From Pantoea sp. At-9b (GTDB lineage Bacteria > Pseudomonadota > Gammaproteobacteria > Enterobacterales > Enterobacteriaceae), in assembly GCF_000175935.2 (NCBI RefSeq), contig NC_014837.1, positions 1,054,001 to 1,118,000 on the forward strand: a stretch of 64,000 nucleotides of DNA, written 5' to 3'. The translations under genes and the position numbers were made by a program. Below the pieces are notes generated by a model, which did no database searches, had not been told where the DNA came from, and saw only the letters and a program-made list of their open reading frames with translations. Below are positions 1-10,318 of this stretch, one piece after another (position 1 is the first letter of the stretch; each line of letters opens with the position of its first letter).

Positions 1-263
1 ATATGGGGGTACACGATCACGGCAGTATCGTCTGGGATGAGTTTATCGGTATGTGGATCACGCTGATGGCGATTCCGCTGATGAGCTGGAAATGGGTGCT
101 GACGGGGTTTGTGATTTTCCGCATTTTTGATATGTGGAAACCCTGGCCAATCCGCTGGTTCGATCAGAACGTGCATGGCGGCATGGGGATTATGGTCGAC
201 GATATCATTGCCGGGGTGATCTCAGCGGTGATTCTGTATGCGTTAGGGCATGTGATGCTTTGA
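1..263 (+). CDS. pgpA: Phosphatidylglycerophosphatase A, C-terminal part
   Basis: The gene is cut by the window edge; only about the last 86 residues are visible, roughly half of the usual ~170. PgpA is an inner-membrane enzyme that removes the phosphate from phosphatidylglycerophosphate to give phosphatidylglycerol. The visible part carries the conserved acidic stretch around VWDEFIGMW, two hydrophobic membrane segments and a late DD pair (VDDIIAG). It ends with TGA at 261-263 and is followed by a GC-rich palindrome at 271-296. In E. coli pgpA follows the nusB-thiL genes and precedes yajO on the other strand, as here. Confidence 0.93.
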   Translation, partial: MGVHDHGSIVWDEFIGMWITLMAIPLMSWKWVLTGFVIFRIFDMWKPWPIRWFDQNVHGGMGIMVDDIIAGVISAVILYALGHVML

Positions 264-270
264 TGTGTTG

Positions 271-296
271 GCGGCGCGATACATCGCGCCGCTACG
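271..296 (-). repeat. CGTAGCGGCGC-type intergenic palindrome, copy 1
   Basis: Read on the minus strand this begins CGTAGCGGCGCGATG and folds into a 10-bp stem (271-280 with 283-292). It lies between the convergent pgpA and yajO stops, so it may also help end transcription, although no strong T run follows. Related copies occur at 6061-6144, 44665-44694 and, degenerate, 49795-49813. Confidence 0.6.
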
Positions 297-298
297 TG

Positions 299-1273
299 TT
301 ATTCGAAACCCACCACCGGATGCGGTTGATACACAGTTTCCAGCTCGGCAATATCCGTTGAACTCAGCTCTACATCCACCGCTTTCACCAGCTCAGCAAA
401 CTGCTCTGCGCGTGATGCGCCGATAATCGGTGCCGTCACCACTGGCTTATGCAGCAACCAGGCCAGCGCAATCTGTGCACGTGTCACGCCTTTATCTGCC
501 GCCAGGGCGGCGATGCGTTCCGCGATAGCGGCATCGTTCTCGTCGGTGTCTTGATAGAGTTTTGCCATCACCTCATCCGATACGGAACGGGCGGTGGTTT
601 CACCCCACGGACGTGTCAGCTTACCACGCGCCAATGGGCTCCACGGCAGTACCGCGATGCCCTCGCGCAGACACAGCGGATGCATGGCATTCTCCTCTTC
701 ACGCTGAATCAGGTTGTACTGATCCTGCATGCTGACAAAACGTGCCCAGCCTTCGCGCGCCTGCAGCTGGAGCGCTTGCTCAAATTGCGCCGCATGCATT
801 GATGACGCGCCGATATAGCGCGCTTTACCGGCCTTAACCACATCGTGCAGGGCTTCCAGCGTCTCCTCAATTGGCGTGTCGTAATCCCAGCGGTGAATCT
901 GGAGCAAATCGACATACTCCATCCCCAGCCGTGTCAGGCTGTCATCGATCGATTGCAGGATATTTTTGCGCGAGAGCCCTTGCGACAGATTCGTGAGGGA
1001 GAAATAGACTTTAGTCGCGACCACGATCTCATCACGGCGGGCAAAATCTTTCAGGGCGCGTCCGACGATCTCTTCACTGCTGCCGTCAGAGTAGGAGTTG
1101 GCGGTATCAAAAAAGTTGATGCCTGCTTCCAGTGCCTGTTTGATCAGCGGACGGCTGCTCTCCTCCGGTAACGTCCAGGCGTGCTTGCCGCGCGTCGGAT
1201 CACCATAGGTCATACAACCCAAACAGAGACGGGAAACCTGTAATTCAGTCTTGCCTAAAGGAATTTTTTTCAT
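299..1273 (-). CDS. yajO: Aldo/keto reductase YajO
   Basis: A 324-residue NAD(P)H-dependent oxidoreductase of the aldo/keto reductase family, the same length as E. coli YajO. The catalytic tetrad can be picked out: Asp56 and Tyr61 in FFDTANSYSDG, Lys88 in VVATK and His127 in LLQIHRWD. Its physiological substrate is not settled; the E. coli protein has been linked to 1-deoxyxylulose 5-phosphate formation and to reduction of small aldehydes, and the position just downstream of dxs fits either idea only loosely. It lies 82 bp beyond the dxs stop on the same strand, after a GC-rich hairpin, so it may be partly co-transcribed with dxs. The start has no close competitor. Confidence 0.93.
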   Translation of the reverse strand: MKKIPLGKTELQVSRLCLGCMTYGDPTRGKHAWTLPEESSRPLIKQALEAGINFFDTANSYSDGSSEEIVGRALKDFARRDEIVVATKVYFSLTNLSQGLSRKNILQSIDDSLTRLGMEYVDLLQIHRWDYDTPIEETLEALHDVVKAGKARYIGASSMHAAQFEQALQLQAREGWARFVSMQDQYNLIQREEENAMHPLCLREGIAVLPWSPLARGKLTRPWGETTARSVSDEVMAKLYQDTDENDAAIAERIAALAADKGVTRAQIALAWLLHKPVVTAPIIGASRAEQFAELVKAVDVELSSTDIAELETVYQPHPVVGFE

Positions 1274-1323
1274 TGGGGCGTCTGCTCTTATGCATCAGGG
1301 AAATCCCTTAAGCATAGCAGCAG

Positions 1324-1349
1324 GCTCGCTCGCCGGGCAGCGAGCGAGC
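1324..1349 (-). terminator. Hairpin after dxs
   Basis: A perfect 10-bp GC-rich stem (GCTCGCTCGC at 1324-1333 with 1340-1349) with a 6-nt loop sits just past the dxs stop. No good T run follows on the minus strand, so it may attenuate or stabilise the message rather than fully terminate before yajO. Confidence 0.5.
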
Positions 1350-1355
1350 AGGGGA

Positions 1356-3221
1356 TTACTGTGCCAGCCAGCTGGCGATTTGCTGCTGAATACCGGCGGC
1401 ATCCAGTTGGTAGTCATGACGCACTTCTTCCTGGGTGCCCTGCGGAATGAACTCATCCGGCAGGCCGAGGTTGAGTACCGGGATGCGCAGGCGTTTTGCC
1501 ATCACGAATTCGTTCACGCCGCTGCCCGCTCCGCCCATAATTGCCCCTTCTTCCAGGGTGATCAGCGCGTCGTGGCTGCCCGCCAGTTCGGTAATCAAGG
1601 CTTCATCCAACGGTTTGACAAAGCGCATGTCAACCAAGGTGGCGTTCAGTGCGTCGGCGGCCGCAGTGGCTTCCGGCAACAACGTACCAAAGTTGAGAAT
1701 GGCCAGTTTTTCGCCCTGACGTTTGACCACGCCTTTGCCTAACGGCAGGCTCGCCAGCGGTTGCAGCGCAGCCCCGGTACCGGTGCCACGCGGGTAACGT
1801 ACCGCACTTGGGCCATCCTGATAGTGGTAACCGGTGTACAACATCAGGCGACATTCGTTCTCGTCGCTTGGCGTCATGATCACCATACCAGGAATGCAGC
1901 GCAGATACGCCAGATCGAATGCGCCCTGATGGGTTTGTCCGTCGGCACCGACAATGCCGCCGCGATCGATGGCAAACAACACCGGTAGCTTCTGGATCGC
2001 GACATCGTGGATCACCTGATCGTAAGCACGTTGCAGGAAGGTGGAGTAGATCGCCACAATCGGTTTGTAGCCGCCAATCGCCATACCGGCCGCGAAGGTG
2101 ACCGCGTGCTGTTCGGCGATGGCCACGTCGAAATATTGCTGCGGATAGTCACGGGAAAAACTCACCATGCCTGAACCTTCACGCATCGCCGGGGTGATGG
2201 CCATCAGACGGGCGTCGTCAGCGGCGATTTCGCTCAGCCAGTTACCAAACACTTTAGAGTAGCTCGGTAAACCGCCGGCGCTTTTCGGTAGCGAACCGCT
2301 GGCCGGATCGAATTTCGGCACAGCATGCCAGGTGATCGGATCTTCTTCCGCCGGGGCATAGCCTTTGCCTTTTTTGGTCATGATATGCAGGAACTGCGGG
2401 CCTTTCAGGCTACGCATATTCTTCAGCGTACTCACCAAGGCCAGGACATCGTGACCATCCACCGGGCCGATATAGTTGAAGCCGAGTTCTTCGAACAGCG
2501 TACCCGGTACCACCATGCCTTTCAGATGCTCTTCAGTGCGTTTGACCAGCTCTTTGATCGGCGGCAGATTGTCCAGCACCCGTTTACCGCCTTCGCGCAG
2601 GCGTGAGTATGTTTTGCCCGAGAGAATCTGCGCCAGACGGTTGTTCAGCGCACCGACATTTTCGGAGATCGACATCTCGTTGTCGTTGAGGATCACCAGC
2701 ATATCCGGCTTGATATCGCCCGCGTGGTTCATGGCTTCGAATGCCATACCCGCCGTGATCGCGCCATCGCCAATGATGGCCGCGGTGCGACGGCCTTTGC
2801 CTTCACGTTCAGCGGCGACCGCCATGCCGAGGGCGGCACTGATGGAGGTTGACGAGTGACCAACGCTTAACACGTCGTATTCACTCTCTTCACGCCACGG
2901 GAAGGGGTGCAGACCATTTTTCTGGCGGATAGTGCCGATGCGATCGCGGCGACCGGTCAGAATTTTATGCGGGTAGGCCTGGTGGCCGACATCCCACACC
3001 AGATGGTCAAACGGGGTGTTATAAACATAATGCAGCGCCACTGTTAGCTCGACGACGCCCAGACCCGAAGCGAAGTGACCACTGGAGCGGCTGACGCTGT
3101 CCAGCAGATACTGGCGCAGCTCGTCGCAGAGTGCCGGAAGCTTCTCTTTTGGCAGTAAACGTAATTCCTGTACCGTGCCTGCCAGCGCCAGTGTCGGGTA
3201 TTTTGCAATATCAAAACTCAT
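1356..3221 (-). CDS. dxs: 1-deoxy-D-xylulose-5-phosphate synthase
   Basis: Makes 1-deoxyxylulose 5-phosphate from pyruvate and glyceraldehyde 3-phosphate, the entry step of the methylerythritol phosphate route to isoprenoids and a precursor for thiamine and pyridoxal. The 621-residue protein has the transketolase-type thiamine-diphosphate fold: His49, His80, the GDG of the cofactor motif at 151-153 followed by the distal Asn, and the catalytic Glu in [10 protein letters not shown] near residue 370, then the C-terminal transketolase domain. The ATG at 3221 (MSFDIAKYP) is preferred to an in-frame ATG 36 bp further out because it matches the family N-terminus. It starts 19 bp after ispA ends, in an xseB-ispA-dxs operon. 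Confidence 0.97.
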   Translation of the reverse strand: MSFDIAKYPTLALAGTVQELRLLPKEKLPALCDELRQYLLDSVSRSSGHFASGLGVVELTVALHYVYNTPFDHLVWDVGHQAYPHKILTGRRDRIGTIRQKNGLHPFPWREESEYDVLSVGHSSTSISAALGMAVAAEREGKGRRTAAIIGDGAITAGMAFEAMNHAGDIKPDMLVILNDNEMSISENVGALNNRLAQILSGKTYSRLREGGKRVLDNLPPIKELVKRTEEHLKGMVVPGTLFEELGFNYIGPVDGHDVLALVSTLKNMRSLKGPQFLHIMTKKGKGYAPAEEDPITWHAVPKFDPASGSLPKSAGGLPSYSKVFGNWLSEIAADDARLMAITPAMREGSGMVSFSRDYPQQYFDVAIAEQHAVTFAAGMAIGGYKPIVAIYSTFLQRAYDQVIHDVAIQKLPVLFAIDRGGIVGADGQTHQGAFDLAYLRCIPGMVIMTPSDENECRLMLYTGYHYQDGPSAVRYPRGTGTGAALQPLASLPLGKGVVKRQGEKLAILNFGTLLPEATAAADALNATLVDMRFVKPLDEALITELAGSHDALITLEEGAIMGGAGSGVNEFVMAKRLRIPVLNLGLPDEFIPQGTQEEVRHDYQLDAAGIQQQIASWLAQ

Positions 3222-3240
3222 CAGAGACTCATTATGAAAG

Positions 3241-4140
3241 TTATTTATCGCGTTCAATTATGAAGCTAGCCAACGCTTGTAATGCTGTGGTGTTAAAGGA
3301 TTGCGCGGCCAGAATATCCAGCGCGCCCAGCGCCTCCTGATAGAGGTCCCAGGCTTTTTGACGGGCATTATCCAGCCCCATCAACGCCGGATATGTGCTC
3401 TTGCCCAGAGCCTGATCGGCTCCCTGGGTTTTGCCCAATATCGCGGTGTCGCCGACGACATCCAGGATGTCATCCTGCACCTGAAATGCCAGCCCGATGG
3501 CATTAGCATACACGTCCAGTACCGGCAGGGCAGCGCGCCCTTGTTCGCCTGCTGCCAATGCGCCAAGGCGCACTGCTGCACGGATTAATGCACCGGTTTT
3601 ATGGCGGTGAATCTGTTCCAGTTGTGCCAGATCGATACTTTGGCCTTCAGCCGCGAGATCCAGTGCCTGACCGCCGCACATCCCCGCGACACCACTGGCC
3701 TGCGCCAGTTCTGAAATCATGGTAATACGGGCTTCTGCACTCACGCCAGGCATTGGCTGATCGGCCAAAATAGAAAACGCCAGCGTTTGCAGGGCATCGC
3801 CTGCCAGAATCGCGGTGTCTTCGCCATATTTGATATGGCAGGTTGGCTGCCCGCGACGTAACGCATCGTCGTCCATCGCCGGCAGATCGTCATGAATCAA
3901 AGAATAAGCGTGGATGCATTCAACCGCCGCAGCGGGCGCATCCAGGCTGGCCGGATCGGCCTTTAACATTTCACCCGTGGCGTAAACCAGAAAAGGGCGC
4001 AGACGCTTACCGCCTAATAGTGCCCCATATTGCATGGCATTCACCAGAGGAGAACTCTGAAAAGGAAGTGGATCTAACAGGCGCGTCAGCGCGAGGTTTA
4101 CCCTTTCGTGATAAGCGCTTAGCAGTTTGGCGAAATCCAT
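3241..4140 (-). CDS. ispA: Farnesyl diphosphate synthase
   Basis: Condenses isopentenyl diphosphate with dimethylallyl and then geranyl diphosphate to give farnesyl diphosphate, the precursor of undecaprenyl carrier lipid, quinone side chains and heme O (see cyoE in this window). The 299-residue length equals that of E. coli IspA. The first aspartate-rich motif is [10 protein letters not shown] at about residues 83-92 and the second is [10 protein letters not shown] in the C-terminal half. Its ATG overlaps the xseB stop by one base (TGATG), which suggests translational coupling. Confidence 0.97.
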   Translation of the reverse strand: MDFAKLLSAYHERVNLALTRLLDPLPFQSSPLVNAMQYGALLGGKRLRPFLVYATGEMLKADPASLDAPAAAVECIHAYSLIHDDLPAMDDDALRRGQPTCHIKYGEDTAILAGDALQTLAFSILADQPMPGVSAEARITMISELAQASGVAGMCGGQALDLAAEGQSIDLAQLEQIHRHKTGALIRAAVRLGALAAGEQGRAALPVLDVYANAIGLAFQVQDDILDVVGDTAILGKTQGADQALGKSTYPALMGLDNARQKAWDLYQEALGALDILAAQSFNTTALQALASFIIERDK

Positions 4141-4382
4141 CAGTTATCTTCCGGGGTAAAAGGGGTAAGCGCAGCGTCTTTATCGTCGCTCAGCAAAATC
4201 TGTACGCGTTGTTCCGCCTGTTGCAGGGTTTGCTGACCGCTACGTGCCAGTTGAACACCGCGTTCAAATTCTTTTAGCGCTTCTTCCAGCGGCAGCTCAC
4301 CACTTTCCAGGCGGCTGACGATCTGCTCCAGTTGCTGTAGTGCGCTTTCAAAACTGGCGGGCGCTTCGGCTTTTTTCGGCAT
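4140..4382 (-). CDS. xseB: Exodeoxyribonuclease VII small subunit
   Basis: An 80-residue, mostly helical acidic protein, the small subunit that binds XseA in the multi-subunit single-strand-specific exonuclease VII. The sequence has the family core [23 protein letters not shown] followed by a short coiled-coil stretch, here described only by its first part: [18 protein letters not shown]. It is the first gene of the xseB-ispA-dxs operon, divergent from thiI across a 234-bp gap. Confidence 0.95.
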   Translation of the reverse strand: MPKKAEAPASFESALQQLEQIVSRLESGELPLEEALKEFERGVQLARSGQQTLQQAEQRVQILLSDDKDAALTPFTPEDN

Positions 4383-4616
4383 AATCAGTGTCGACTCACA
4401 GGTTGGGACATCATCTTGCAGTCGGTCATGGTATCTGACGAGGATTAATTAGCAAAATAATGAATGTGACTGCGGTTGCAGAAGAAGTCACCAGACAAAG
4501 GTGATATACTCTCGCGCCTCGGATGCGGGCGCTCCTGCTCAGCCCGCAATTATATGATTTTACCAGCTAAGTGCCGATGCTTTTAGCACTTATTTGCCCA
4601 ACGAAGCTGTGTCGCC

Positions 4617-6065
4617 ATGAAGTTTATTATCAAGCTCTTCCCCGAAATCACCATCAAGAGTCAGTCGGTGCGACTGCGCTTTATTAAAATTCTGACCGGA
4701 AACATTCGTAACATTCTGCGTACTCTGGATGATGAGATCGCGGTGGTGCGTCACTGGGACCACATTGTGGTCCGGGCGAAGAAGGAGTCGTTGCGTGCCA
4801 CGGTGATTGCCGAACTGACGCGTATTCCGGGTATCCATCACGTGCTGGCGGTGGAAGATCATGAATACACCGATATGCATAACATCTTCGAACAAACGCT
4901 GGCGCTGTACCGTGAACGTCTGGAAGGCAAAAGCTTTTGTGTGCGTGTGAAGCGGCGCGGCAAGCATGAATTCAGCTCGCAGGACGTGGAGCGTTACGTT
5001 GGCGGCGGTCTGAATCAGCATATCGAAAGCGCCCGCGTGCAGCTTAATCACCCGGATGAGACGGTCAATCTGGAGATTGAAAACGATCGCCTGCTGTTAA
5101 TCACCGGACGCTATGAAGGGCTGGGCGGTTTCCCGATTGGCACGCAGGAAGATGTGTTGTCGCTGATTTCCGGTGGTTTTGACTCCGGCGTCTCCAGCTA
5201 CATGTTGATGCGTCGTGGCTGCCGCGTGCATTACTGTTTCTTCAATCTTGGCGGTGCTGCACATGAAATCGGCGTGCGTCAGGTGGCGCATTATCTGTGG
5301 AATCGTTTTGGTCGTTCGCATCGCGTGCGTTTCGTTGCCATCAATTTTGAACCGGTGGTGGGTGAGATCCTTGAGAAGGTGGATGACGGCCAGATGGGCG
5401 TCGTGCTGAAGCGGATGATGGTGCGTGCGGCGTCAATGGTTGCTGAGCGCTATGGCGTTCAGGCGCTGGTGACCGGCGAAGCGCTGGGTCAGGTTTCCAG
5501 CCAGACGCTGACTAACCTGCGTTTGATTGATAACGCCTCTGACACGCTGATTCTGCGTCCGCTGATCTCCCACGACAAAGAGCACATCATCAAGCTGGCG
5601 CGTGACATCGGTACCGAAGATTTTGCCCGCACCATGCCGGAATATTGCGGCGTGATCTCGAAAAGCCCGACGGTGAAAGCGGTGAAGGCGAAGATCGAAG
5701 CGGAAGAGACCCATTTCGATTTTGCCATTCTGGAACGCGTGGTGCAGGAAGCCAGCAACGTCGATATCCGTGAAATTGCGGAGAAAACCGAAGCAGACGT
5801 GGTGGAGGTCGAAACGGTTGCGTCGTTCACCGCCAATGACGTGGTGCTGGATATCCGTTCGATTGATGAACAGGATGATACGCCGCTGGCGCTGGATGGG
5901 GTTGAGGTGAAATCCCTGCCGTTCTACAAACTCAGCACCCAGTTTGGCGATCTCGACCAAAGCAAAACCTGGCTGTTGTATTGCGATCGCGGCGTGATGA
6001 GCCGTTTGCAGGCGTTATATCTGCATGAGCAGGGCTTTACCAACGTGAAGGTTTATCGTCCGTAG
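4617..6065 (+). CDS. thiI: tRNA 4-thiouridine synthase / thiamine sulfurtransferase ThiI
   Basis: Transfers sulfur from IscS to uridine-8 of tRNA (s4U) and to ThiS for the thiazole of thiamine. The 482-residue protein has the enterobacterial full-length layout: N-terminal ferredoxin-like and THUMP domains, a PP-loop ATP site ([10 protein letters not shown] near residue 185) and a C-terminal rhodanese domain. The disulfide-forming Cys in MPEYCGVI (near 344) and the persulfide Cys in [10 protein letters not shown] (near 456) are both present. It is transcribed alone, and its TAG stop is embedded in the palindromic repeat at 6061-6144. Confidence 0.97.
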   Translation: MKFIIKLFPEITIKSQSVRLRFIKILTGNIRNILRTLDDEIAVVRHWDHIVVRAKKESLRATVIAELTRIPGIHHVLAVEDHEYTDMHNIFEQTLALYRERLEGKSFCVRVKRRGKHEFSSQDVERYVGGGLNQHIESARVQLNHPDETVNLEIENDRLLLITGRYEGLGGFPIGTQEDVLSLISGGFDSGVSSYMLMRRGCRVHYCFFNLGGAAHEIGVRQVAHYLWNRFGRSHRVRFVAINFEPVVGEILEKVDDGQMGVVLKRMMVRAASMVAERYGVQALVTGEALGQVSSQTLTNLRLIDNASDTLILRPLISHDKEHIIKLARDIGTEDFARTMPEYCGVISKSPTVKAVKAKIEAEETHFDFAILERVVQEASNVDIREIAEKTEADVVEVETVASFTANDVVLDIRSIDEQDDTPLALDGVEVKSLPFYKLSTQFGDLDQSKTWLLYCDRGVMSRLQALYLHEQGFTNVKVYRP

Positions 6066-6144
6066 CGGCGCGAGTTATCGCGCGGATTTTATCTGATGAG
6101 GCTCTGTGCCTCATCAGATTTGCGCAATAAATTGCGCCGCCACG
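6061..6144. repeat. CGTAGCGGCGC-type long inverted repeat, copy 2
   Basis: An 84-bp element whose arms, CGTAGCGGCGCGAGTTATCG on the left and its near complement ending GCGCCGCCACG on the right, enclose a separate perfect 12-bp hairpin at 6091-6119. It lies between the convergent thiI and yajL stops and overlaps the thiI stop codon. The arms match the copies at 271-296 and 44665-44694. Confidence 0.6.
6091..6119. terminator. Hairpin between thiI and yajL
   Basis: ATCTGATGAGGC at 6091-6102 pairs perfectly with 6108-6119 around the loop TCTGT. A short T/A-rich stretch flanks each side, so it may serve both convergent genes as a weak bidirectional terminator. Confidence 0.55.
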
Positions 6145-6160
6145 AGATGAGAGATCAAAT

Positions 6161-6763
6161 TTATTCGAATTCCTGGTAGTTATAAATCCCCGCCGCCAGC
6201 ACCAGTTGCGATGCGACTTCGCGCGCTTTCTCTTTATTCACCAGCAGATCAATCAATTTCAGCGCAAAATCTATCGACGTGCCCGGTCCCTGGCTGGTCA
6301 GCAGATTGACGCGTGGGTCCCACACGACACGGCGCTCCATCCATTTCGCTTCCGGGATGGTCTCTTTCAGGCCTGGAAATCCGGTCATGTTGCCCACCGG
6401 GAACAGATCGTGTGGCACCAGCACAGTGCCCGGTGCGGCGCAAATCGCCGCGACAATACGGCCAGAGAGATGAAACTGACGCACAGTTTCCACCAACAGC
6501 GGGCTGTCGCGGAAGGTTTGTGCCCCTTTCAGGCCGCCCGGTAGCACAATGGCGGCATAATCGTTATCTGCGACCTCAACCAGCGGTGCATCCGCCAGTA
6601 AGCGCACGCCACGCGAGCAGACGATTTCCCGGCTGCCATCGCTTTCGACACTGGCGGTGGTGACCTGTAAACCGCCACGCACCAGCAAATCGATGGTGGT
6701 GACCGCTTCGGTCTCTTCACTGCCATGTGCCAGGCAAACCAGAACCGATGCGTTCGTGCTCAT
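6161..6763 (-). CDS. yajL: DJ-1 family protein deglycase YajL
   Basis: A 200-residue member of the DJ-1/PfpI superfamily, implicated in oxidative-stress protection as a chaperone and, more disputed, as a deglycase of methylglyoxal adducts. The nucleophile elbow Cys108 is in AAICAAPGT and the partner Glu lies in GSEETEA near residue 17. The ATG at 6763 has a clear ribosome-binding site (AAGGAG, about 8 bp upstream). The gene starts inside the end of panE, overlapping it by 47 bp, which points to a coupled panE-yajL transcript as in E. coli. Confidence 0.95.
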   Translation of the reverse strand: MSTNASVLVCLAHGSEETEAVTTIDLLVRGGLQVTTASVESDGSREIVCSRGVRLLADAPLVEVADNDYAAIVLPGGLKGAQTFRDSPLLVETVRQFHLSGRIVAAICAAPGTVLVPHDLFPVGNMTGFPGLKETIPEAKWMERRVVWDPRVNLLTSQGPGTSIDFALKLIDLLVNKEKAREVASQLVLAAGIYNYQEFE

Positions 6764-7637
6764 ATTGGGACTCCTTGCGTTTAATCAAATCATACAAACG
6801 GGTGTTCTCCGGCAATGCGATGCCCTGTGCGCGGGCGCGCCGCAGCAGGTAGCCGGTGATGTAATCTATTTCAGTCTGACGCTGTGCCCGCACATCCTGC
6901 AACATCGATGAGACGTTGGCCGCCGTGGTATCGATAACGTCATAAATAATGTCACGCAAATTATCGACGGCAATATGTTGCCCTTCACGTTCCATGACCC
7001 AGGCGATCTCCTCGCACAGTTTGGCGATTTGTTCAGGCCAGGCACGCAGTGCACCGTTCTGGCAATCGTGCTCCACGGTCATCGGATTGATCACGCAATT
7101 GACCGCCAGCTTGCGCCAGCAGGCCGAGGCAATATTGTTATGCCAGGCAACATCAGGCAGCGCCTGGTGCAGGATATCGGCGATATCGCTCAGTGCCTCA
7201 CCCTCGCGGCTGGCCGGGCCAATGTGGGTAATGCCCTGCGCCACATGCTTGATCACCGTACCATCACGCATTGCCGCGTGAGTGGTAATGCCACGCAGCA
7301 ACGGTTGTGCGAGGTCCTTCAGTTCATCCAGCGTTCCCATGCCGTTGTGCAACAACAGAATCGGCGCGTGCGCCGGTAATACGCTTTGCAGGTTCTTCAC
7401 GGCGGGAGAAACCTGCGGCGCTTTTAACGTCACCAACAATAATTGGCTCTCCGCCAGAAACAGCGGATCGTTGGCAATAAAGGTGTGGTTACTGACATTG
7501 CCTTCAGGATCGATCACATTGACCGAACAATAGGGCTGCGGTACGCGCAGCCAGCCCTGAACATCATGTCCCTGGCGTGCGAGGGCGGCGAGCCAAATCT
7601 GGCCCAGGGCGCCGCAACCCAACACGGTAATTTTCAT
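6717..7637 (-). CDS. panE: 2-dehydropantoate 2-reductase
   Basis: NADPH-dependent ketopantoate reductase that makes pantoate for pantothenate and coenzyme A. The 306-residue protein opens with the dinucleotide-binding motif GCGALG at residues 7-12 and carries the catalytic-Lys region [13 protein letters not shown]. The ATG at 7637 is chosen because it matches the family N-terminus ([12 protein letters not shown]) and has GGGAGG 6 bp upstream; a longer reading frame upstream has no such support. The 3' end overlaps yajL by 47 bp. It is divergent from yajQ. Confidence 0.96.
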   Translation of the reverse strand: MKITVLGCGALGQIWLAALARQGHDVQGWLRVPQPYCSVNVIDPEGNVSNHTFIANDPLFLAESQLLLVTLKAPQVSPAVKNLQSVLPAHAPILLLHNGMGTLDELKDLAQPLLRGITTHAAMRDGTVIKHVAQGITHIGPASREGEALSDIADILHQALPDVAWHNNIASACWRKLAVNCVINPMTVEHDCQNGALRAWPEQIAKLCEEIAWVMEREGQHIAVDNLRDIIYDVIDTTAANVSSMLQDVRAQRQTEIDYITGYLLRRARAQGIALPENTRLYDLIKRKESQYEHERIGSGLPGTWQ

Positions 7638-7766
7638 TTTGCCTCCCGCTGGCGGGTTATCGTTTTTGTACACCACAACACCTATTATAGCTTTCGGCGT
7701 CGCGTGTTTTATTCGCGTGACAAGACGCGTATTATGCATGTCACTTTAGCGTCAGGAGAAGACAAG

Positions 7767-8258
7767 ATGCCATCTTTCGATATCGTTTCCGAAGTCGAAC
7801 TACAGGAAGTCCGTAATGCGGTGGAAAATGCGAGCCGTGAACTGTCTACCCGTTTTGATTTCCGTAACGTCAGCGCCAGCATTGAGCTGAACGAAAAGAA
7901 TGAGACCATCAAAATCACCACGGAGTCTGATTTTCAGGTCAAACAGCTGGTGGATATTTTAAGAGAAAAACTGCTGAAGCGCGGCATTGAAGGGGCGGCG
8001 ATTGACGTCCCGGAAGAGATCGAGCACAGCGGTAAAAGCTGGAGCGTCGAAGCCAAATTGAAAAAAGGCATCGAAAGCGACGTCGCGAAGAAACTGGTGA
8101 AGCTGATTAAAGACAGCAAACTGAAAGTGCAGACCCAGATTCAGGGTGATGAACTGCGCGTCACCGGCAAGTCACGCGACGATCTGCAAAGCGCGATGGC
8201 GCTGGTGCGCGGCGGTAATCTCGGCCAGCCCTTCCAGTTCAAAAACTTCCGCGATTAA
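7767..8258 (+). CDS. yajQ: YajQ family nucleotide-binding protein
   Basis: A 163-residue two-domain protein of the UPF0234/YajQ family. Family members bind nucleotides, and the Xanthomonas and Pseudomonas relatives have been described as cyclic-di-GMP effectors; the role in enterobacteria is unclear. The ATG at 7767 ([14 protein letters not shown]) matches the family start and has AGGAG 10 bp upstream. The stop overlaps by four bases the end of the convergent sigma54 regulator gene. It is a single-gene unit. Confidence 0.94.
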   Translation: MPSFDIVSEVELQEVRNAVENASRELSTRFDFRNVSASIELNEKNETIKITTESDFQVKQLVDILREKLLKRGIEGAAIDVPEEIEHSGKSWSVEAKLKKGIESDVAKKLVKLIKDSKLKVQTQIQGDELRVTGKSRDDLQSAMALVRGGNLGQPFQFKNFRD

Positions 8259-10027
8259 TCGCGTTTGTCGCGTGCGGCACGGCGATACAGCGTGCTGCGC
8301 GCGATCCCTAACGCCTGCGCGGTTTTACTGATATTGCCGTTAAACCGTTGCAGCGTTTCGGCAATCAGCCGTTCATCATGACTTTGCCTGTCCTCGACCA
8401 CCACCGGAGTCGCAGAACGGCGATACTCGGCTGGCAGATGCACTTCACTCACTTCTTCCCCCTCATCCGCCAACGCCAGCAGTACGCGCAGCAGGCTGCG
8501 TAGCTGTCGCACATTACCCGGCCACGGGAGCTGTGCCAGCGAAGCCAGCAGTGCGGGCGATAGCTGGATGTCACGATCGCCGCCGCCCAGTTCCAGCCAC
8601 AAACGCTGAATAAAGCCCGCCAAATCAGGCCACTCGCGTAGCGGTGGGATGGTCATGGAGAATTCCTGTAAGCGATACAGTAAATCCTCACGGAATTCAC
8701 CCTGCGCCACCCGTTGCGCCAGATCGCGATGGGTCGCGCAAATCACCGCAAAGTTGACCGGCCAACTGCGGCTGGACCCCAACGGCGACACCTCTTTTTC
8801 CTGCAATACCCGCAGCAGGCGGGTTTGTAGCGCCAGCGGCATATCGCCAATTTCATCGAGAAACAACACGCCACCGTCGGCTTCACGGATTTTACCGATA
8901 TAGCCGTTTTTGCCCGCGCCGGTAAAGGCTCCGGGTTGATAACCAAATAATTCAGACTCGATCAGCGATTCCGGAATGGCAGCGCAATTGATGGCGACAA
9001 ATTTGCCTTCACGCCAGCGGCTCTGTTGATGCAACGCGCGACTGACAAACTCTTTGCCACTGCCGGTCTCACCATGAATACATAAGGAAACCCCGGCGTT
9101 AAGCAGGCGCACCATTTTTTCGCCCTCGCGCCGCAGCGAGAAAGGCAGCTCAGATTGGCTGGCTGCTGGCGTCGCGAAATGGGTGCGGTGCGGTGCACGC
9201 AGACGGAACCAAAAGGTTTGCGCGCAATAATTCAGTGGCATTGGAATGGTGTTGGCGGCCTGCTCCTGATGGGGAAACAGTTGCTGGAACGTCAGTGAAC
9301 CCAGTTGCTCGGCGCTGAGCGCCAGTTCGCGCATCGCCAGGCGATTCGCTGCCATCAGCACATTGTCGGAGAACACCAGTAGCAGTTCGTCGCTGGTATC
9401 AATGCCCTGAGAGTGCGTATGCAGGCTCATCAGCCACTGTTGTGGATGCAGGCTCTGCTTCACCCACAAATATTCGATCTGTTTAGCTGCGGCTTTTACC
9501 CAGCTAAAGGTTTGAGGATGGGGGAAATGTGCCGGACCTGAGATATCCAGCACGCCGGCAATCTGGCCATTAGGCATCTGTAGCGGCATGGCTGCACAGT
9601 ACAAGCCCTGGTTACGCGTCAGGAAGTGTTGCTGTCCGTCAATCTCACAACCATCGTCAATGGCCAGCGCGGTGCCTATCGCGTTAGTGCCGCGGCCACA
9701 TTCGCTCCATAAATTACCCGGAGCCAGCGCATAGCGCTGCGCTTTTTCCATCGACTGCATATCACCAAAGGTATGGAGCACCATGCCACTGGCATCGGAG
9801 AGGATCACCACCGATTGCTGCTGCGCCATTTTCTGCGCCAGCTGGTTGATCACCGGTTGGGCAAACTGTTGCAACCCGCTGTTGCTGGCGAGCAAATCCG
9901 CCAGTTCACCCTGGCGAACACGGGGAAAGTCATCAGCAGTGCGATCAAGACCATATAGCTGGCTGCGAAACCAGGAGTCGCTCAGGAGTGGAGTGGCGTC
10001 GATCGCGGCGGATGAATTTCCCTGCAT
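8255..10027 (-). CDS. Sigma54-dependent Fis-family activator (AcoR-like)
   Basis: A 590-residue enhancer-binding protein. The N-terminal third includes a GAF-like sensory domain (around [12 protein letters not shown] and LYCAAMPL), then comes a AAA+ domain with Walker A GETGSGKE, the sigma54-contacting GAFTGA loop and Walker [11 protein letters not shown], and finally a Fis-type helix-turn-helix ([20 protein letters not shown]). It is divergent from the aldehyde dehydrogenase gene, whose leader has a sigma54 promoter, so it very probably activates the aldehyde/alcohol dehydrogenase operon in response to a metabolite such as acetaldehyde or acetoin; the ligand is inferred only. The ATG at 10027 has GAGG at proper spacing; another ATG lies 12 bp upstream. 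Confidence 0.88.
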   Translation of the reverse strand: MQGNSSAAIDATPLLSDSWFRSQLYGLDRTADDFPRVRQGELADLLASNSGLQQFAQPVINQLAQKMAQQQSVVILSDASGMVLHTFGDMQSMEKAQRYALAPGNLWSECGRGTNAIGTALAIDDGCEIDGQQHFLTRNQGLYCAAMPLQMPNGQIAGVLDISGPAHFPHPQTFSWVKAAAKQIEYLWVKQSLHPQQWLMSLHTHSQGIDTSDELLLVFSDNVLMAANRLAMRELALSAEQLGSLTFQQLFPHQEQAANTIPMPLNYCAQTFWFRLRAPHRTHFATPAASQSELPFSLRREGEKMVRLLNAGVSLCIHGETGSGKEFVSRALHQQSRWREGKFVAINCAAIPESLIESELFGYQPGAFTGAGKNGYIGKIREADGGVLFLDEIGDMPLALQTRLLRVLQEKEVSPLGSSRSWPVNFAVICATHRDLAQRVAQGEFREDLLYRLQEFSMTIPPLREWPDLAGFIQRLWLELGGGDRDIQLSPALLASLAQLPWPGNVRQLRSLLRVLLALADEGEEVSEVHLPAEYRRSATPVVVEDRQSHDERLIAETLQRFNGNISKTAQALGIARSTLYRRAARDKRD

Positions 10028-10050
10028 TGGTAACCTCATGCCTTAGCAAA

Positions 10051-10102
10051 GTGTTGCGACATTGTAGCTATTTGGTTTTTGTGGTGTTGCGATATGCAAC
10101 AC
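10051..10102. promoter_or_regulatory. Paired enhancer-like sites for the divergent sigma54 activator
   Basis: A perfect inverted repeat GTGTTGC-GATAT-GCAACAC occupies 10084-10102. A second, imperfect copy starting GTGTTGCGACAT lies at 10051-10068. The two start 33 bp apart, about three helical turns, and lie roughly 110-160 bp upstream of the sigma54 promoter, as expected for enhancer sites of a Fis-family activator. They also sit close to the regulator's own start, so autoregulation is possible. Confidence 0.65.
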
Positions 10103-10209
10103 AGATGGCGATTTTTACCGCACCCTACCTTTGGGTTGTTAGGGGTATTATTTCTGTAACTCTATGATGAGTATCATCATTTTTTAAACCATCAGCAAGC
10201 TGAAAAAAC

Positions 10210-10225
10210 TGGCACGCACGCTGCA
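10210..10225 (+). promoter_or_regulatory. Sigma54 (-24/-12) promoter of the aldehyde/alcohol dehydrogenase operon
   Basis: TGGCACG-CACG-CTGCA matches the -24/-12 consensus TGGCAC-N5-TTGC with one change in the -12 box. It lies about 95 bp upstream of the aldehyde dehydrogenase ATG and downstream of two candidate enhancer sites. Confidence 0.78.
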
Positions 10226-10318
10226 ATAGTCCTGACGGCAGCGGGCTGTTCAACCTGGCGACCCTCAGGTTGCCGCTGCCAGCTCCAGAACATCTGACCC
10301 TACATTAAGGAGTTTGCG

